From positions 1,860,001-1,924,000 of the forward strand of contig NZ_CP060783.1 of the NCBI RefSeq assembly GCF_014489535.1: 64,000 nucleotides of DNA. The letters are read 5' to 3'. The translations under genes and the position numbers were made by a program. Each line of letters starts with the position of its first letter. Position 1 is the stretch's first letter. Below are positions 18,226-28,151 of this stretch, piece after piece. The DNA comes from Diaphorobacter aerolatus. Lineage in GTDB: Bacteria > Pseudomonadota > Gammaproteobacteria > Burkholderiales > Burkholderiaceae_C. Below the pieces are notes generated by a model. The model was not told the DNA's origin and made no database searches. It saw only the letters and a program-made list of their open reading frames with translations.

Positions 18226-19278
18226 AGATATACTCAATTTAGGAAATTTAAATAGACGTGCTTATTTGCCGAAAATTCGGCGTAGCAAAAACGATTGGGT
18301 GAATCAAACTGCGAACTCCGGCCTGTGCCAAGCCTCCCCGCTCGCTTAAAGAGGAAATTCGATCAACTCAACTGGGATTAATTTCAAACATTCCATACCG
18401 CGAATGCAGGAACGTACACAGATTAACCAGACCCATTCCTGAACGACTGACAAATCTCAAGCCTTGGAGTAACCAAAGGAATGGCTAAGAATCATTGACA
18501 TATTTCCGAATCAGTTAACATTGGTTAACAAACAATTTGCCTTGGACTAAGACTGGCGACACGAATGATTATCGCTAGTGCTCGCCAAGGTGAAATCGAT
18601 CACCAATTGATTCTCCAACCAAGAGCAGCAATGCAAACAAGAAAATCAATCGCTCTCCGAAAAATATTTTCACCGTCAGATAATTAACTGTTTGTAGTCG
18701 GGTCTGGTCAAATTCTTTCGACCACATTAACAACCGGCATTCGATTGATATGGCATTTATAGCAGATATATGCCCAACCGATAATTCAAAATATTCCAAC
18801 TGCATGAAAAGCAGAAACTATGAAATATCGAACGCTGCCGCTACAAAGCGGACGGCACGAATTATAGTGCTGGGTCTGCAGATTGAATTTCAGAAACGAA
18901 TTTCCACAATCGTCACCAGAGTATCGCCATAAGAACTGGTTACGCGAAGTTATGGAATTTTTAATATAAATCAACTCACCTCAAAATCGAACTGAATTAT
19001 TTGATTGCATTTGTCGCGTAATGCAAAGGGATATACCCAATCGCGGGTTCTTGCCTGTCACCGCGAATTCAGGCAACCAAGGTAGTTGCTGCAATATGCA
19101 ATTTCGAGCGGGATGTTGATGCGCCAGCAGGCTCGGTGGTTCCGCCGTGGCCTCGGCGCCCGCATCTCGCTCAATGAGCCCCTCGTGTGATCGTGTCGAT
19201 GCTTGAATTCAGACGCGCTCGTCGATGTGCGAGAACAAAGCATCAATGTCGCCCAAGGCGGTTTGGCCGCCAAACAAA
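18226..19278. other. Long intergenic region upstream of the adhesin, AT-rich in its first 0.85 kb
   Basis: About 1.05 kb with no credible gene. From 18,230 to about 19,070 the base composition is much more AT-rich than the flanks. It contains two GTTAACA direct repeats in GTTAACATTGGTTAACA (18513-18529), each holding a palindromic GTTAAC. It is the likely 5' regulatory region and leader of the adhesin gene on the minus strand. Small open frames (for example 18575-18805) have no recognisable motif or ribosome-binding site. Confidence 0.5.
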
Positions 19279-19301
19279 TGCGGCGCCGTGGAGACGCCGC
19301 A
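19279..19301 (-). terminator. Candidate terminator after glmS
   Basis: A perfect 7-bp GC-rich stem (19279-19285 with 19295-19301) followed on the minus strand by TTTGTTTGG, about 70 bases beyond the glmS stop. A second GC-rich stem lies immediately downstream near 19258-19272. Confidence 0.55.
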
Positions 19302-19367
19302 CAAACCAGGCCCTTTGGTCTGGCAATTGGAAAGAGGTACGTGGCGAGCGTGTCTGCCCTCTCCCCC

Positions 19368-21277
19368 TCACTCCACCGTCACACTCTTCGCCAGATTGCG
19401 CGGCTTGTCCACGTCTGTGCCGCGCGCTACGGCGGTGTGATAGGCGAGCAATTGCAGCGGCACTACGTGCAGGATCGGGCTCAAGGCGCCGTAGTGTTCG
19501 GGCATGCGGATCACGTGCATGCCTTCTTCGCTTTCGATATGTGAGTCGCCGTCGGCCAGCACGTAAAGCACGCCGCCGCGCGCACGGACTTCCTGCATGT
19601 TGCTCTTGAGTTTTTCGAGCAGTTCATCGTGCGGCGCGACCGTCACCACCGGCATGCTGTTGGTGACCAGCGCCAGCGGGCCGTGCTTGAGTTCGCCTGC
19701 GGGATAGGCTTCGGCGTGGATGTAGCTGATTTCCTTGAGCTTGAGCGCGCCTTCGAGGGCGATCGGATAGTGCATGCCGCGGCCTAGGAACAACGCGTTT
19801 TCCTTGGTCGCGAAATCTTCGGCCCAACTGATGATCTGGGGCTCGAGCGCCAGCACCGATTGCAATGCCACCGGCAGGTGACGCATCGAAGCAAGGTACT
19901 GCGCCTCACGCTCCTGGGCAGGCGATCCTTGGACTGGGCGAGTGCGAGTGTCAGCAGGAACAATCCCAGTAATTGGGTGGTGAACGCCTTGGTGGAGGCC
20001 ACGCCGATCTCCACGCCGGCGCGCGTGATGTAGGCCAGTTCGCATTCGCGCACCATGGCGCTGGTGGCGACGTTGCAGACGGTGAGCGTGTGCGTCATGC
20101 CAAGGCTCTGCGCGTGGCGCAGCGCGGCAAGCGTGTCTGCGGTTTCGCCGGACTGGCTGATCGTCACGACCAGCGTTCGAGGATTGGGAACGCTCGTGCG
20201 GTAGCGGTATTCGCTGGCCACTTCGACATTGCAAGGGATGCCCGCGATGGCCTCGATCCAGTACTTGGCGGTGCAGCCGCTGTAGTAGCTGGTGCCGCAC
20301 GCGAGAATCAGCACGCTGTCGATTTCCTTGAACACGCGCCATGCGGCGGTCTCGGTATTTCCGTCGGCGTCGACTCCGTCAAACAACTCGGGAACAATGC
20401 CTTGCAGACCCTCGAGTGTGTCGGCCACGGCGCGTGGCTGCTCGAAGATTTCCTTTTGCATGTAGTGGCGATACGGCCCCAGTTCGGCGGCGCCGCTGTG
20501 GGCGCGCACGGTGCGCACCGGGCGCTGCGGGTCGTCCATGCGTTGGCCGTCGCGGTTGACGATCCAGTATCGGCCCGGCTGCAGATCGACCAGATCGCCC
20601 TCCTGCAAATAGACGATCTGGTCGGTCACACCCGCCAATGCCATCGCATCGCTTGCCAGAAAGTTCTCGCCCTGACCCACACCCAGAACCAGTGGTGAAC
20701 CGGCACGCGCGCCGACGACACGATGCGGTTCGTCCTTGTGCATCACGGCGATGGCGAACGCGCCATGCAATTGCACGATGGCGGACTTCACCGCCTCGAA
20801 CAGGTCGCCGTCGTAGAGACTGTCGACGAGGTGCGCGATGACTTCGGTATCCGTCTGGCTGGAGAACACATAGCCGCGCGATTGCAGTGAGGCACGCAGC
20901 TCCTGGTAGTTCTCGATGATGCCGTTGTGCACCAGCGCGACACGCCCGGCGCGCTCGGTCTCGCCGGGTGCGGCGTCCGGGCCGTGGCTGAAATGCGGAT
21001 GCGCGTTGTGCACGGCCGGCGCGCCATGGGTGGCCCAGCGTGTGTGCGCGATGCCGGTCGCGCCTTCGAGATGTTCGGCCTCGACCTGGGCCTGCAATTC
21101 GGACACCCGCGCCGTGCTGCGCGCCCGGTGCAGGCCGCCGGTGGGTGGATTGCCGAGACTCGCCTCGTGCACGGCCACGCCGCAGGAGTCATAGCCGCGA
21201 TATTCGAGGCGCTGAAGGCCCTGCACGAGGATGGGAACAATATTGCGCTGGGAAACCGCGCCAACGATGCCGCACAT
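19368..21277 (-). pseudogene. glmS: Glucosamine-6-phosphate synthase (isomerizing), frameshifted
   Basis: Converts fructose-6-phosphate and glutamine to glucosamine-6-phosphate, the first committed step to UDP-GlcNAc. The N-terminus [10 protein letters not shown] exposes the catalytic Cys2 of the class II glutaminase domain; two SIS sugar-isomerase domains follow, and the protein ends NLAKSVTVE as expected. Near codon 453, between the SIS domains, GGG at 19916-19918 (CCC on the coding strand) is one base short: the raw frame runs into RLPRSVRR, while the correct continuation [11 protein letters not shown] lies in the next frame. One added base gives a normal 636-residue enzyme. glmS is normally essential without amino-sugar supplementation, so a base-calling error is much likelier than a real lesion. 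glmU lies 2.4 kb away. Confidence 0.93.
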
Positions 21278-21425
21278 AGACTGAACTCCTTATCGCCAGA
21301 CGCCGAGCGCCCTGCGTTGTTGTTTGGTGGGTGACCGCAAGGATCACGAGTGAACCGCATGGTACGCAGGCTCCTTTGAAATTTCTCATTCAATTTTTTT
21401 GATTTTTGGAATAATATTTCGCAAC

Positions 21426-21444
21426 AATATTTCAATGAAATATT
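21426..21444. promoter_or_regulatory. Perfect palindrome upstream of the Lrp-type regulator
   Basis: AATATTTCA-A-TGAAATATT, 9-bp arms around one base, ends 21 bases before the regulator start in an AT-rich patch between divergent glmS and the regulator. Lrp/AsnC proteins bind AT-rich dyads and commonly autoregulate, so this is a candidate operator. Confidence 0.6.
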
Positions 21445-21465
21445 CATTCAAAAATCAGTCAATTT

Positions 21466-21960
21466 ATGGAATTTTCAGAAACCATCGACACCATCGATGC
21501 GATTGACCGGCAGGTGCTCGACCAGCTTCAGCGCGATGCATCGATCAGCAATCAGGCGCTCGCCGAGCTGGTTCATGTATCCCCGCCCACCTGTCTGCGG
21601 CGCGTGCGACGCCTGCATGAACTTGGGCTGATCGAAAAACAGGTGGCGCTGCTGCAACCGGACAGGCTCGCGCAGTTGCAGGGCCACGGGCTCACGGTGA
21701 TTGTCGAGATCACCCTCGACAGGCAGGGGGCGGAATTCCAGGCCGCTTTTGAAACCCGCATTGCGGCCGATCCGCAGGTGCAGCAATGCTGGCGCGTCTC
21801 GCCCGGGCCGGATTTCATCCTCGTGGTGCACGCACACGACATGCCGGGCTATCAGGCTCTCACTCAGCGCTTGTTCACGCAGGATGCCAATGTGCGCAAC
21901 GTGAAGGCGTTCTTTGCGACACGCCGCGCCAAGTTCGACACCCGCGTTCCGCTGGCCTGA
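21466..21960 (+). CDS. Lrp/AsnC-family transcriptional regulator
   Basis: 164 residues. The N-terminal helix-turn-helix begins at the family hallmark IDAIDRQVLDQLQRDASISN and continues through LAELVHVSPPTCLRRVRRLHE; the C-terminal half is the RAM ligand-binding/oligomerisation domain (VEITLD, QQCWRVSPGPDFILVV). Such proteins are octameric regulators of amino-acid metabolism that respond to small effectors. It is divergent from glmS, and a palindrome sits just upstream of its start. Ligand and regulon are unknown. Confidence 0.92.
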   Translation: MEFSETIDTIDAIDRQVLDQLQRDASISNQALAELVHVSPPTCLRRVRRLHELGLIEKQVALLQPDRLAQLQGHGLTVIVEITLDRQGAEFQAAFETRIAADPQVQQCWRVSPGPDFILVVHAHDMPGYQALTQRLFTQDANVRNVKAFFATRRAKFDTRVPLA

Positions 21961-22142
21961 TGGGTTGAACTATTGAAGCTGCGCCCCCATTTATGATCGC
22001 ATTGCCCATGCATCCAACCACGTTCGCAAACGACCACGGCCGTCGTTGCGGTGTTGACCTACGATGCGACATGAGCAGTCCCCCTTAGAGTATTTCGCAA
22101 TGCCGAACGCCGCTTGAGTGCTTCGGCTCAGGAGCTTGTTGC

Positions 22143-23132
22143 ATGGAGTTCAAGGACTATTACAAAATTCTGGGCGTCGAAAAAAGCGCCTCGGCGGATG
22201 AAATCAAGAAGGCTTATCGCAAGCTGGCCCGCAAATTCCATCCCGACGTCAGCAAGGAAAAGGATGCCGCCGCACGCATGGCCGAGGTCAACGAGGCCAA
22301 CACCGTGTTGTCCGACCCGGAAAAGCGTGCCGCGTATGACAACCTCGGCAAGGAAAGTGCCTACCGGGCCGGTCAGGACTTCCGCCCACCGCCGAATTGG
22401 GATGCCGGATTCGAGTTCAGCGATCGCGGCGACGGCCCCGGCATGGACAACGCCGACTTCAGCGACTTCTTTGAGCAGATGTTCGGTCAGGCAGCGCGAG
22501 CCCAGCGCGGCGGTGCGGGCGGAGCCTCGCGCTCTGGCGGCTTTCGCGGCGGACCACCGCCATCGCAGCGCGGCGAGGATCATCACGCGAAGATCGAACT
22601 CGACCTGCTCGACGCATACACCGGTGCCGAGCGCATGCTCACGCTGCGCGGAGCGAAGTTCGACGAAAACGGGCAACTCGTCAACCAGGAACGCCAGTTG
22701 CAGGTCACGATTCCGAAGGGCGTGCGCGAAGGCCAGTTGATTCGCCTGGCCGGCCAGGGCAGCCCCGGATATGGTGGCGCGTCCAATGGCGACCTGTTTC
22801 TCGAGGTCCAGTTCAAGCCCGATCCACGCTGGCGCGCGCAGGACCGCGACGTCTACCAGTCGGTGAATGTGTCGCCATGGGAGGCCGAACTGGGTGGCCC
22901 CATTGAAGTCACCACGCCCTCGGGCGCCACGGTCGAGGTCAATGTTCCAGCCCATTGGAAGAGCGGCCGCAAGCTGCGCCTGAAAGAGCGCGGCATTCCC
23001 GCAGCAACGCCGGGTGATCTGTATCTGGAACTGCATCTGGTGCTGCCCCCCGCCAACACCGACGAGCAACGCGCGGCGTACACCGCGATGTCCAAGGCAT
23101 TTGCGCAGTTCAATCCGCGCAGCGGCCAGTGA
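22143..23132 (+). CDS. cbpA: DnaJ-class co-chaperone / curved DNA-binding protein CbpA
   Basis: 329 residues. The J-domain spans about 1-68 with the HPD motif at 33-35 that stimulates the DnaK ATPase. A Gly/Phe-poor linker (about 70-150) leads to two C-terminal substrate-binding/dimerisation domains (HHAKIELDLLDAYTGAER, VKVQ-type QVTIPKGVREGQ). There is no zinc-finger, which separates it from DnaJ and fits CbpA. It is followed 14 bp later by cbpM, the partner that inhibits CbpA in enterobacteria, so the two form an operon. Confidence 0.93.
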   Translation: MEFKDYYKILGVEKSASADEIKKAYRKLARKFHPDVSKEKDAAARMAEVNEANTVLSDPEKRAAYDNLGKESAYRAGQDFRPPPNWDAGFEFSDRGDGPGMDNADFSDFFEQMFGQAARAQRGGAGGASRSGGFRGGPPPSQRGEDHHAKIELDLLDAYTGAERMLTLRGAKFDENGQLVNQERQLQVTIPKGVREGQLIRLAGQGSPGYGGASNGDLFLEVQFKPDPRWRAQDRDVYQSVNVSPWEAELGGPIEVTTPSGATVEVNVPAHWKSGRKLRLKERGIPAATPGDLYLELHLVLPPANTDEQRAAYTAMSKAFAQFNPRSGQ

Positions 23133-23146
23133 GCAGGAGTTTCGCA

Positions 23147-23472
23147 ATGTCCCCCCAACACACCACCACCCGCGCCTTGGCCGAACTGCTCGATGACGAC
23201 AGCCTGAGCCTTGAAGATCTCGCCCGCGCCTGCGCCATGGCCCCGATTGGGTCACCACGCGCGTCTCGGAAGGTTTGCTGCACGGCGACCAGACCGCCGG
23301 AACATGGCGCTTCACCAGCACCACGGTCATCCGCGCACGGCGCATGGCGCGACTTGAATCAACCTTCGAGGCCGACCCGCAACTGGCGGCGCTGACCACA
23401 GACCTGATGGAGGAAGTCACCGAACTCAGGCGACAAATGCAGCAACTGCAAGCCACATTGCAGCGGCCATAA
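23147..23472 (+). pseudogene. cbpM: Chaperone modulator CbpM (MerR-like), frameshifted
   Basis: With one added base the product is about 108 residues: an N-terminal segment (LDDDSLSLEDLARAC), a MerR-like winged-helix core (DWVTTRVSEGLL, then WRFTSTTVIRARRMARLES) and a C-terminal coiled coil (MEEVTELRRQMQQLQATL). CbpM binds the J-domain of CbpA and blocks its action. The raw frame is lost at CCCC 23241-23244, where a fifth C would restore APDWV. Start ATG 23147 has a CAGGAG site eight bases upstream. The downstream half is fully conserved in the shifted frame, suggesting an error rather than decay. Confidence 0.85.
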
Positions 23473-23649
23473 AAACCGGCACGAGGGCAGCGAAATGCTG
23501 CCATCCTCTTCCCGACTGACTTGCGGCGGTTGACCGAATGACGCTGCGCAGCAGCGCAATGGGTTCTGCCGCAGGTATCCAAAGCGCATTTTTGACAAAG
23601 CCGCGACGGCATCAAAAATCCACCGCCACCCTCCGCTCAGCGCAAGAAA

Positions 23650-25077
23650 CTAATTCCTGGAAGGCCGCTTCCAGTCGGCAATGCTGACCTGCTTCCCCCG
23701 CGCCACGGTCAGGGCTCCCGGCGCCGCATTCTTGGTCACGGTGGAACCGCCTCCCACTGTCCCGCCCGCGCCAATGACCACGGGCGCCACCAGCACGCAG
23801 TTGCTGCCGATGTGTACGTCGGCCTCGATCACCGTGCGATGCTTGTTTGCGCCATCGTAGTTCGCGGTGATGCTGCCCGCGCCGAAGTTCACGCGCTCGC
23901 CTACCGTCGCGTCGCCCAGATAGGCCAGATGATTGGCCTTGGCTCCATCGGCGAGCGTCGAATTCTTCACCTCGACAAAGTTGCCGATGTGCACCTCGCG
24001 CCCGAGTTGCGCGCCGGGGCGCAAACGTGCAAACGGGCCGATCAGCGCAGCCTCGCCCACCGTGACGCCCGCCTTCTCGCCGTCGATGTGCGTGAAGGGA
24101 TGGATCACCGCGCCCGCCGCGATCTTCGCGTTGCTGATGTGGCAATAGGCACCGATGCGCGCGCCTTCTCCAAGCTCCACCTCTCCGGTGAAGATACAGC
24201 CCACGTCGATCTCGACATCGGTGCCGCAGACCAGGCTGGCGAGCGTGCCGCGCGCATCGTCGCGCAGATCGAAGCGCGCGGGATCGGCCAGGCGCACGCC
24301 TTGCTCCATCAGGGCTGTTGCTTGCCGCTGCTGGTGCGCGCGTTCGAGCTCGGCCAGTTGCAACGGGCTGTTCACCCCCGCGACCTGGAGGGGATCGTCG
24401 ATGCAGTGTCCAACCACCGCCACGCCGTCGGCCGCGGCCATCGCCACCACGTCGGTCAGGTAGTACTCCTTTTGCGCATTGTTGTTGTCTAGCCGCGCGA
24501 GCCACTGTTTGAGGTGCTTGACGGGCGCGGCCATGATGCCGCTGTAGACCTCGTTGATGGCGCGCTGCGCGTCGCTCGCGTCCTTGTGCTCGACGATGCG
24601 CTGCACCGTGTCGCGCTCATCGCGCACGATACGGCCATAGCCCGCAGGGTCCGGCAAACGCACCGTGAGCAGCGCGAGCTTGTCACCGCCCGATGCCTGC
24701 ACCAGATCGGCCACCGTCTTCGCAAGCGTGAGCGGGACATCACCCGAGAGCACCACGACCACGCCATCGTCGTCCGGCAGCTTGGGCACGGCCTGCTGAA
24801 CCGCGTGACCGGTGCCGAGCTGTGGCTCCTGGCGCACGAACTGCAGATCGAGCCTGGTGGACGCGGGCAGCTTGAAAGCGGCACATGCGGCTTCCACCTC
24901 ATCGGCACCATGCCCCGTCACGGCCACCACGCGCCGCGGAGCAAGCCATTGCGCCTGAGCCACCACATGCTGCAGCAGCGGCCTGCCCGCCAGTCGCTGC
25001 AAAACCTTGGGAGTGCGGCTTTTCATGCGCGTGCCCTTGCCCGCTGCCATGATGATGATGTCGAGTTGTGCTGCCAT
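23650..25077 (-). CDS. glmU: Bifunctional GlmU: GlcN-1-P acetyltransferase / GlcNAc-1-P uridyltransferase
   Basis: 475 residues from ATG 25077 (an upstream in-frame ATG at 25137 would add 20 unlike residues). The N-terminal nucleotidyltransferase domain opens with the LDIIIMAAGKGTRMKS signature; the C-terminal left-handed beta-helix is built of hexapeptide repeats (for example IGAYCHISNAKIAAGAVI) and holds the acetyltransferase site near the Asn-Tyr-Asp and His-Arg motifs (GSITANYDGANKHRT). It makes UDP-GlcNAc, the precursor of peptidoglycan and lipid A. Together with glmS in this window it covers two of the three dedicated steps. Confidence 0.96.
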   Translation of the reverse strand: MAAQLDIIIMAAGKGTRMKSRTPKVLQRLAGRPLLQHVVAQAQWLAPRRVVAVTGHGADEVEAACAAFKLPASTRLDLQFVRQEPQLGTGHAVQQAVPKLPDDDGVVVVLSGDVPLTLAKTVADLVQASGGDKLALLTVRLPDPAGYGRIVRDERDTVQRIVEHKDASDAQRAINEVYSGIMAAPVKHLKQWLARLDNNNAQKEYYLTDVVAMAAADGVAVVGHCIDDPLQVAGVNSPLQLAELERAHQQRQATALMEQGVRLADPARFDLRDDARGTLASLVCGTDVEIDVGCIFTGEVELGEGARIGAYCHISNAKIAAGAVIHPFTHIDGEKAGVTVGEAALIGPFARLRPGAQLGREVHIGNFVEVKNSTLADGAKANHLAYLGDATVGERVNFGAGSITANYDGANKHRTVIEADVHIGSNCVLVAPVVIGAGGTVGGGSTVTKNAAPGALTVARGKQVSIADWKRPSRN

Positions 25078-25212
25078 GTGTGACGTATGCGGGCCGACGA
25101 TTGCGCGCGGACCACCGCTTGGAGGTAGTGAAAACAAGCGCCGATTATCCGGGCTGCGCAGGGTTCAACGCGTCCGGGCCCGTTTCATTGCGTAAGCCGG
25201 AAAATCCACCCG

Positions 25213-25512
25213 TCACTTCCACTGGTAGCGCACCGCGTGTGCTGCCGCGGGCTCCATGACCCAATGCTCTCGCGGACCGAGGTGCAGCGTCTGCCCGGCT
25301 ACGAGAATCAAATCCTCCGGTGGAAACGCCGTGCTGCTAGAGCCGGTGCGGGTCACCCAGGCGCTGCCGCTGCCATCGAGCAGTCGCAACTGCATCGGGC
25401 GACGGCCGCGCAGGCTGACGGCCTGGCCCGCACGCAAGGTGTTCATTTCGAAGAAATTTTCACGCCGGGCGCCCCGGCATTGTTGCAAATGAGGAACATG
25501 AATCGCGGTCAT
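25213..25512 (-). CDS. DUF2917-like small protein
   Basis: 99 residues with a cupin-like beta-strand pattern: short hydrophobic strands punctuated by Gly (LRAGQAVSLRG, GSAWVTRTG, LILVAGQTLHLGPREHWVME). This matches the DUF2917 style common in Burkholderiales, of unknown function. It is divergent from a LysR-family gene whose start region lies within about 130 bp, so the LysR protein probably regulates it. Confidence 0.75.
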   Translation of the reverse strand: MTAIHVPHLQQCRGARRENFFEMNTLRAGQAVSLRGRRPMQLRLLDGSGSAWVTRTGSSSTAFPPEDLILVAGQTLHLGPREHWVMEPAAAHAVRYQWK

Positions 25513-25643
25513 GACGGGCTCCTTTCAAGCGCTGCAAGTCGTTGGATGTAGCCCCATTTGACTGCGGGAGCATTCCATCGTCCAATGAAATGCAACCCGC
25601 AGATAGATGCGCAATCCGCATCAATTCAATCAACCTCCCGACC

Positions 25644-26684
25644 ATGCCCGCCCCCGCCAGCAAACCCTCCGCCTCCACCCAGCCCTCGCTGCCGCCGACA
25701 CCCCCGCCGACCGCGCACCTGCGAACACGGCCGGTGTCGGTAGGCAACTGGCGCGCCTTTCTGGCGGTGGCGCGGCATCTGAACTTTCGGGCTGCGGCCG
25801 ACGAGCTGGCGCTTACGCAATCGGCGGTGAGCCGCCAGATTCAGTCGCTGGAGGAGGAGGTTGGCGTGCCGCTGTTCTTGCGTCACACGCGCGCCGTCGA
25901 ACTGACCACGGCGGGCGGCCAGCTTTTTCAGACGCTCACGCCTGCCCTCGAACGCCTTGACGCTGCCGTGCGCATGGTGCGCCAGTCGGCTGGACGAAAA
26001 AACGTGGCGATCACGACCTGGGCGAGCTTTGCGTCGATGTGGCTGATTCCCCGGCTCGAAGACTTCCAGCGCAGCTATCCCGATATCGACATCCGCATCG
26101 ACGCGAGCGACAACACGCTCGACCTGGACACCTCGGACGTCGATCTCGCACTGCGCTCGAACGTGATCGGCGCGCAGTCCGCCGGAGCGCAGCGCCTGTT
26201 CGGCGAACAGCTATGCGTGGTCGCGAGCCCGTGGCTTCTCAAGAGCAAGCCGCCGATCAAAACCCCCGCCGACGTGGCCACCTTCACGTTGATCGAGGCG
26301 GGCGACGCGCATCGCCTGCCTTACTTTGAATGGATCACCTGGCGGCGCTGGTTCGAGGTCTACGGCGTTTCACGCCTGCAGCCCGCACGCTGGCTGTATT
26401 TCAACTATGCGCAGCAAATCGTTCAGTCCACGCTCGCCGGTCAGGGGCTGGCGCTTGCGCGCATGCCGCTCGTGGCCGACGCGCTCGCGGCTGGCGATCT
26501 GGTCGAGGTGCTGCCCGGGCACCGGCTCGAGTCACCGCTCGTCTACTGGCTGGTGATCGGCCCGCGCAGCACCCATCGACCGGAGGTGCAGGCGTTCTGC
26601 GCCTGGCTGCGATTGCAGGCCAAGGCCACCCGGCTGGCGATGGGCGAGGTGCCGGACAGCGACCTCGTGGATGACATGTCCTAG
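25644..26684 (+). CDS. LysR-family transcriptional regulator (GcvA-like)
   Basis: Start taken at ATG 25644 (346 residues); the frame stays open to 25542, so a longer N-terminus is possible and neither start has a clear ribosome-binding site. The winged HTH lies after a Pro-rich leader: WRAFLAVARHLNFRAAADEL, then LTQSAVSRQIQSLEEEVG. The C-terminal periplasmic-binding-like effector domain follows (IDIRIDASDNTLDLDTSDVD, a GcvA-type signature). It is divergent from the DUF2917 gene. Confidence 0.88.
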   Translation: MPAPASKPSASTQPSLPPTPPPTAHLRTRPVSVGNWRAFLAVARHLNFRAAADELALTQSAVSRQIQSLEEEVGVPLFLRHTRAVELTTAGGQLFQTLTPALERLDAAVRMVRQSAGRKNVAITTWASFASMWLIPRLEDFQRSYPDIDIRIDASDNTLDLDTSDVDLALRSNVIGAQSAGAQRLFGEQLCVVASPWLLKSKPPIKTPADVATFTLIEAGDAHRLPYFEWITWRRWFEVYGVSRLQPARWLYFNYAQQIVQSTLAGQGLALARMPLVADALAAGDLVEVLPGHRLESPLVYWLVIGPRSTHRPEVQAFCAWLRLQAKATRLAMGEVPDSDLVDDMS

Positions 26685-26717
26685 CCGGGGAAAGCGCCCT
26701 GGCCGGGACGGAATCGG

Positions 26718-27950
26718 TCAACTCAGTGTCACGCGCGCGAACTTGCGCTTGCCGACCTGAAGCACGAACGTGCCCGCGTCGATCTTCAAGCCCTTGTCGC
26801 TGACCACCGCACCGTCGATGCGCACGCCCCCGCCGTCGATCAGGCGGTTGGCTTCGCTGCTCGATGGCGCCAGATGGGCCTGCTTGAGCAGCGCACCGAT
26901 TCCCAGCGGCGCGCCCGAGAGCTGAACCTGTGGTATCTCATCGGGGATGCCGCCCCTGGAACGGTTGATGAAATCCTGCTCTGCCGCATGCGCCGCCGCA
27001 GCACTGTGAAAGCGCGCGGTGATCTCCTTGGCGAGCAGCACCTTGGCGTCCTTGGGATTGCGTCCGCCTTCGATCTCGAGCTTGAGCGCCGCGATCTCCG
27101 GCAGGCTCATGAACGACAGCAGCGTGAACCAGTCCCACATCAGCGTGTCCGAGATCGACAGCACCTTGGCGAACATGGTGTTGGCGTCCTCGGTGATACC
27201 GATGTAGTTGTTCCTGGACTTGGACATCTTGTGCTCGCCATCCAGCCCCACAAGCAGCGGCATGGTAAGTACACACTGCGGCTCCTGACCGTATTCCGCC
27301 TGAAGATGACGCCCCATGAGCAGGTTGAATTTCTGGTCGGTGCCACCCAGTTCCAGATCCGACTGGAGCGCGACCGAGTCGTATCCCTGCAGCAGCGGGT
27401 AGAGAAATTCATGCAGGCTGATCGAGCTGCCTTCGGTGAAGCGCTGGTGAAAATCGTTGCGCTCCATCATGCGGGCAACGGTGTACTTGGCCGAGAGCTC
27501 GATCATGCCGCGCGCGCCGAGCTTGTCGCACCATTCGCTGTTGTAGCGCAGTTCGGTCCGGGACGGATCGAGCACCTTGTACGCCTGATCACGGTAGGTT
27601 TCGGCGTTGACCTTGATCTGCTCCGCAGTCAGCGGCGGGCGCGTGCTGTTGCGCCCGGACGGGTCGCCGATCAGCGTCGTGAAGTCGCCGATCAGAAAGA
27701 TCACCGTGTGGCCGAGATCCTGCAACTGGCGCATCTTGTTCAGAACAACCGTGTGGCCGATATGGATATCCGGTGCCGTGGGATCCAGCCCCAGCTTGAT
27801 GCGCAGCGGCACGCCCGTCGCCTCGGAACGTGCCAGTTTCTGAACCCAATCCTCTCTGGGAAGAAGTTCATCGACGCCGCGCAGCGTGGTTTCAAGCGCT
27901 TGTCCGACACCATCGGTGACAGGATATGTTTTAGGAACTGGATGATTCAT
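26718..27950 (-). CDS. tyrS: Tyrosyl-tRNA synthetase
   Basis: 410 residues from ATG 27950; the frame extends to 28091 but the extra 47 residues are unlike TyrS. The class I Rossmann domain has HIGH at 63-66 ([15 protein letters not shown]) and the KMSKS loop ([14 protein letters not shown]). The C-terminus is an S4 RNA-binding domain ([20 protein letters not shown]). It charges tRNA-Tyr with tyrosine. Divergent from the M23 peptidase gene, an arrangement common in Comamonadaceae. Confidence 0.97.
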   Translation of the reverse strand: MNHPVPKTYPVTDGVGQALETTLRGVDELLPREDWVQKLARSEATGVPLRIKLGLDPTAPDIHIGHTVVLNKMRQLQDLGHTVIFLIGDFTTLIGDPSGRNSTRPPLTAEQIKVNAETYRDQAYKVLDPSRTELRYNSEWCDKLGARGMIELSAKYTVARMMERNDFHQRFTEGSSISLHEFLYPLLQGYDSVALQSDLELGGTDQKFNLLMGRHLQAEYGQEPQCVLTMPLLVGLDGEHKMSKSRNNYIGITEDANTMFAKVLSISDTLMWDWFTLLSFMSLPEIAALKLEIEGGRNPKDAKVLLAKEITARFHSAAAAHAAEQDFINRSRGGIPDEIPQVQLSGAPLGIGALLKQAHLAPSSSEANRLIDGGGVRIDGAVVSDKGLKIDAGTFVLQVGKRKFARVTLS

Positions 27951-28151
27951 AAGGGTTTTTATACTATCTGGGCGGCCCTGGTCGTTATACTTCCGGGCTT
28001 CGATGCGGTAAAGGATTCTAGTAGGCTCGTCTTCAGGCGTGTGCCCTCTCCCTGCCACCGCGCACCAGAATACTGCGGTATCTGATCTCACTCCCTCCTG
28101 ATAGTCAGTCGGCGTGAGTCTGGATATGCGCCACGCTCAGGGGTACGAGTT

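Noticed and set aside
18290..18330. A sigma-54-like TGGCAC box ahead of the adhesin
   Set aside because: The spacing to the nearest TTCGCA is too long (15 bases between GG and GC instead of 10).
18575..18805. A 76-codon minus-strand frame in the AT-rich region
   Set aside because: No ribosome-binding site, no family motif and AT-rich codons match the non-coding surroundings.
19279..21277. A glmS self-cleaving riboswitch
   Set aside because: That ribozyme lies upstream of glmS in Gram-positive bacteria; the short upstream region here shows no such fold and is shared with a divergent regulator.
21961..22142. A heat-shock (sigma-32) promoter ahead of cbpA
   Set aside because: A TTGACC and a run of C are present, but spacing and sequence do not match the consensus.
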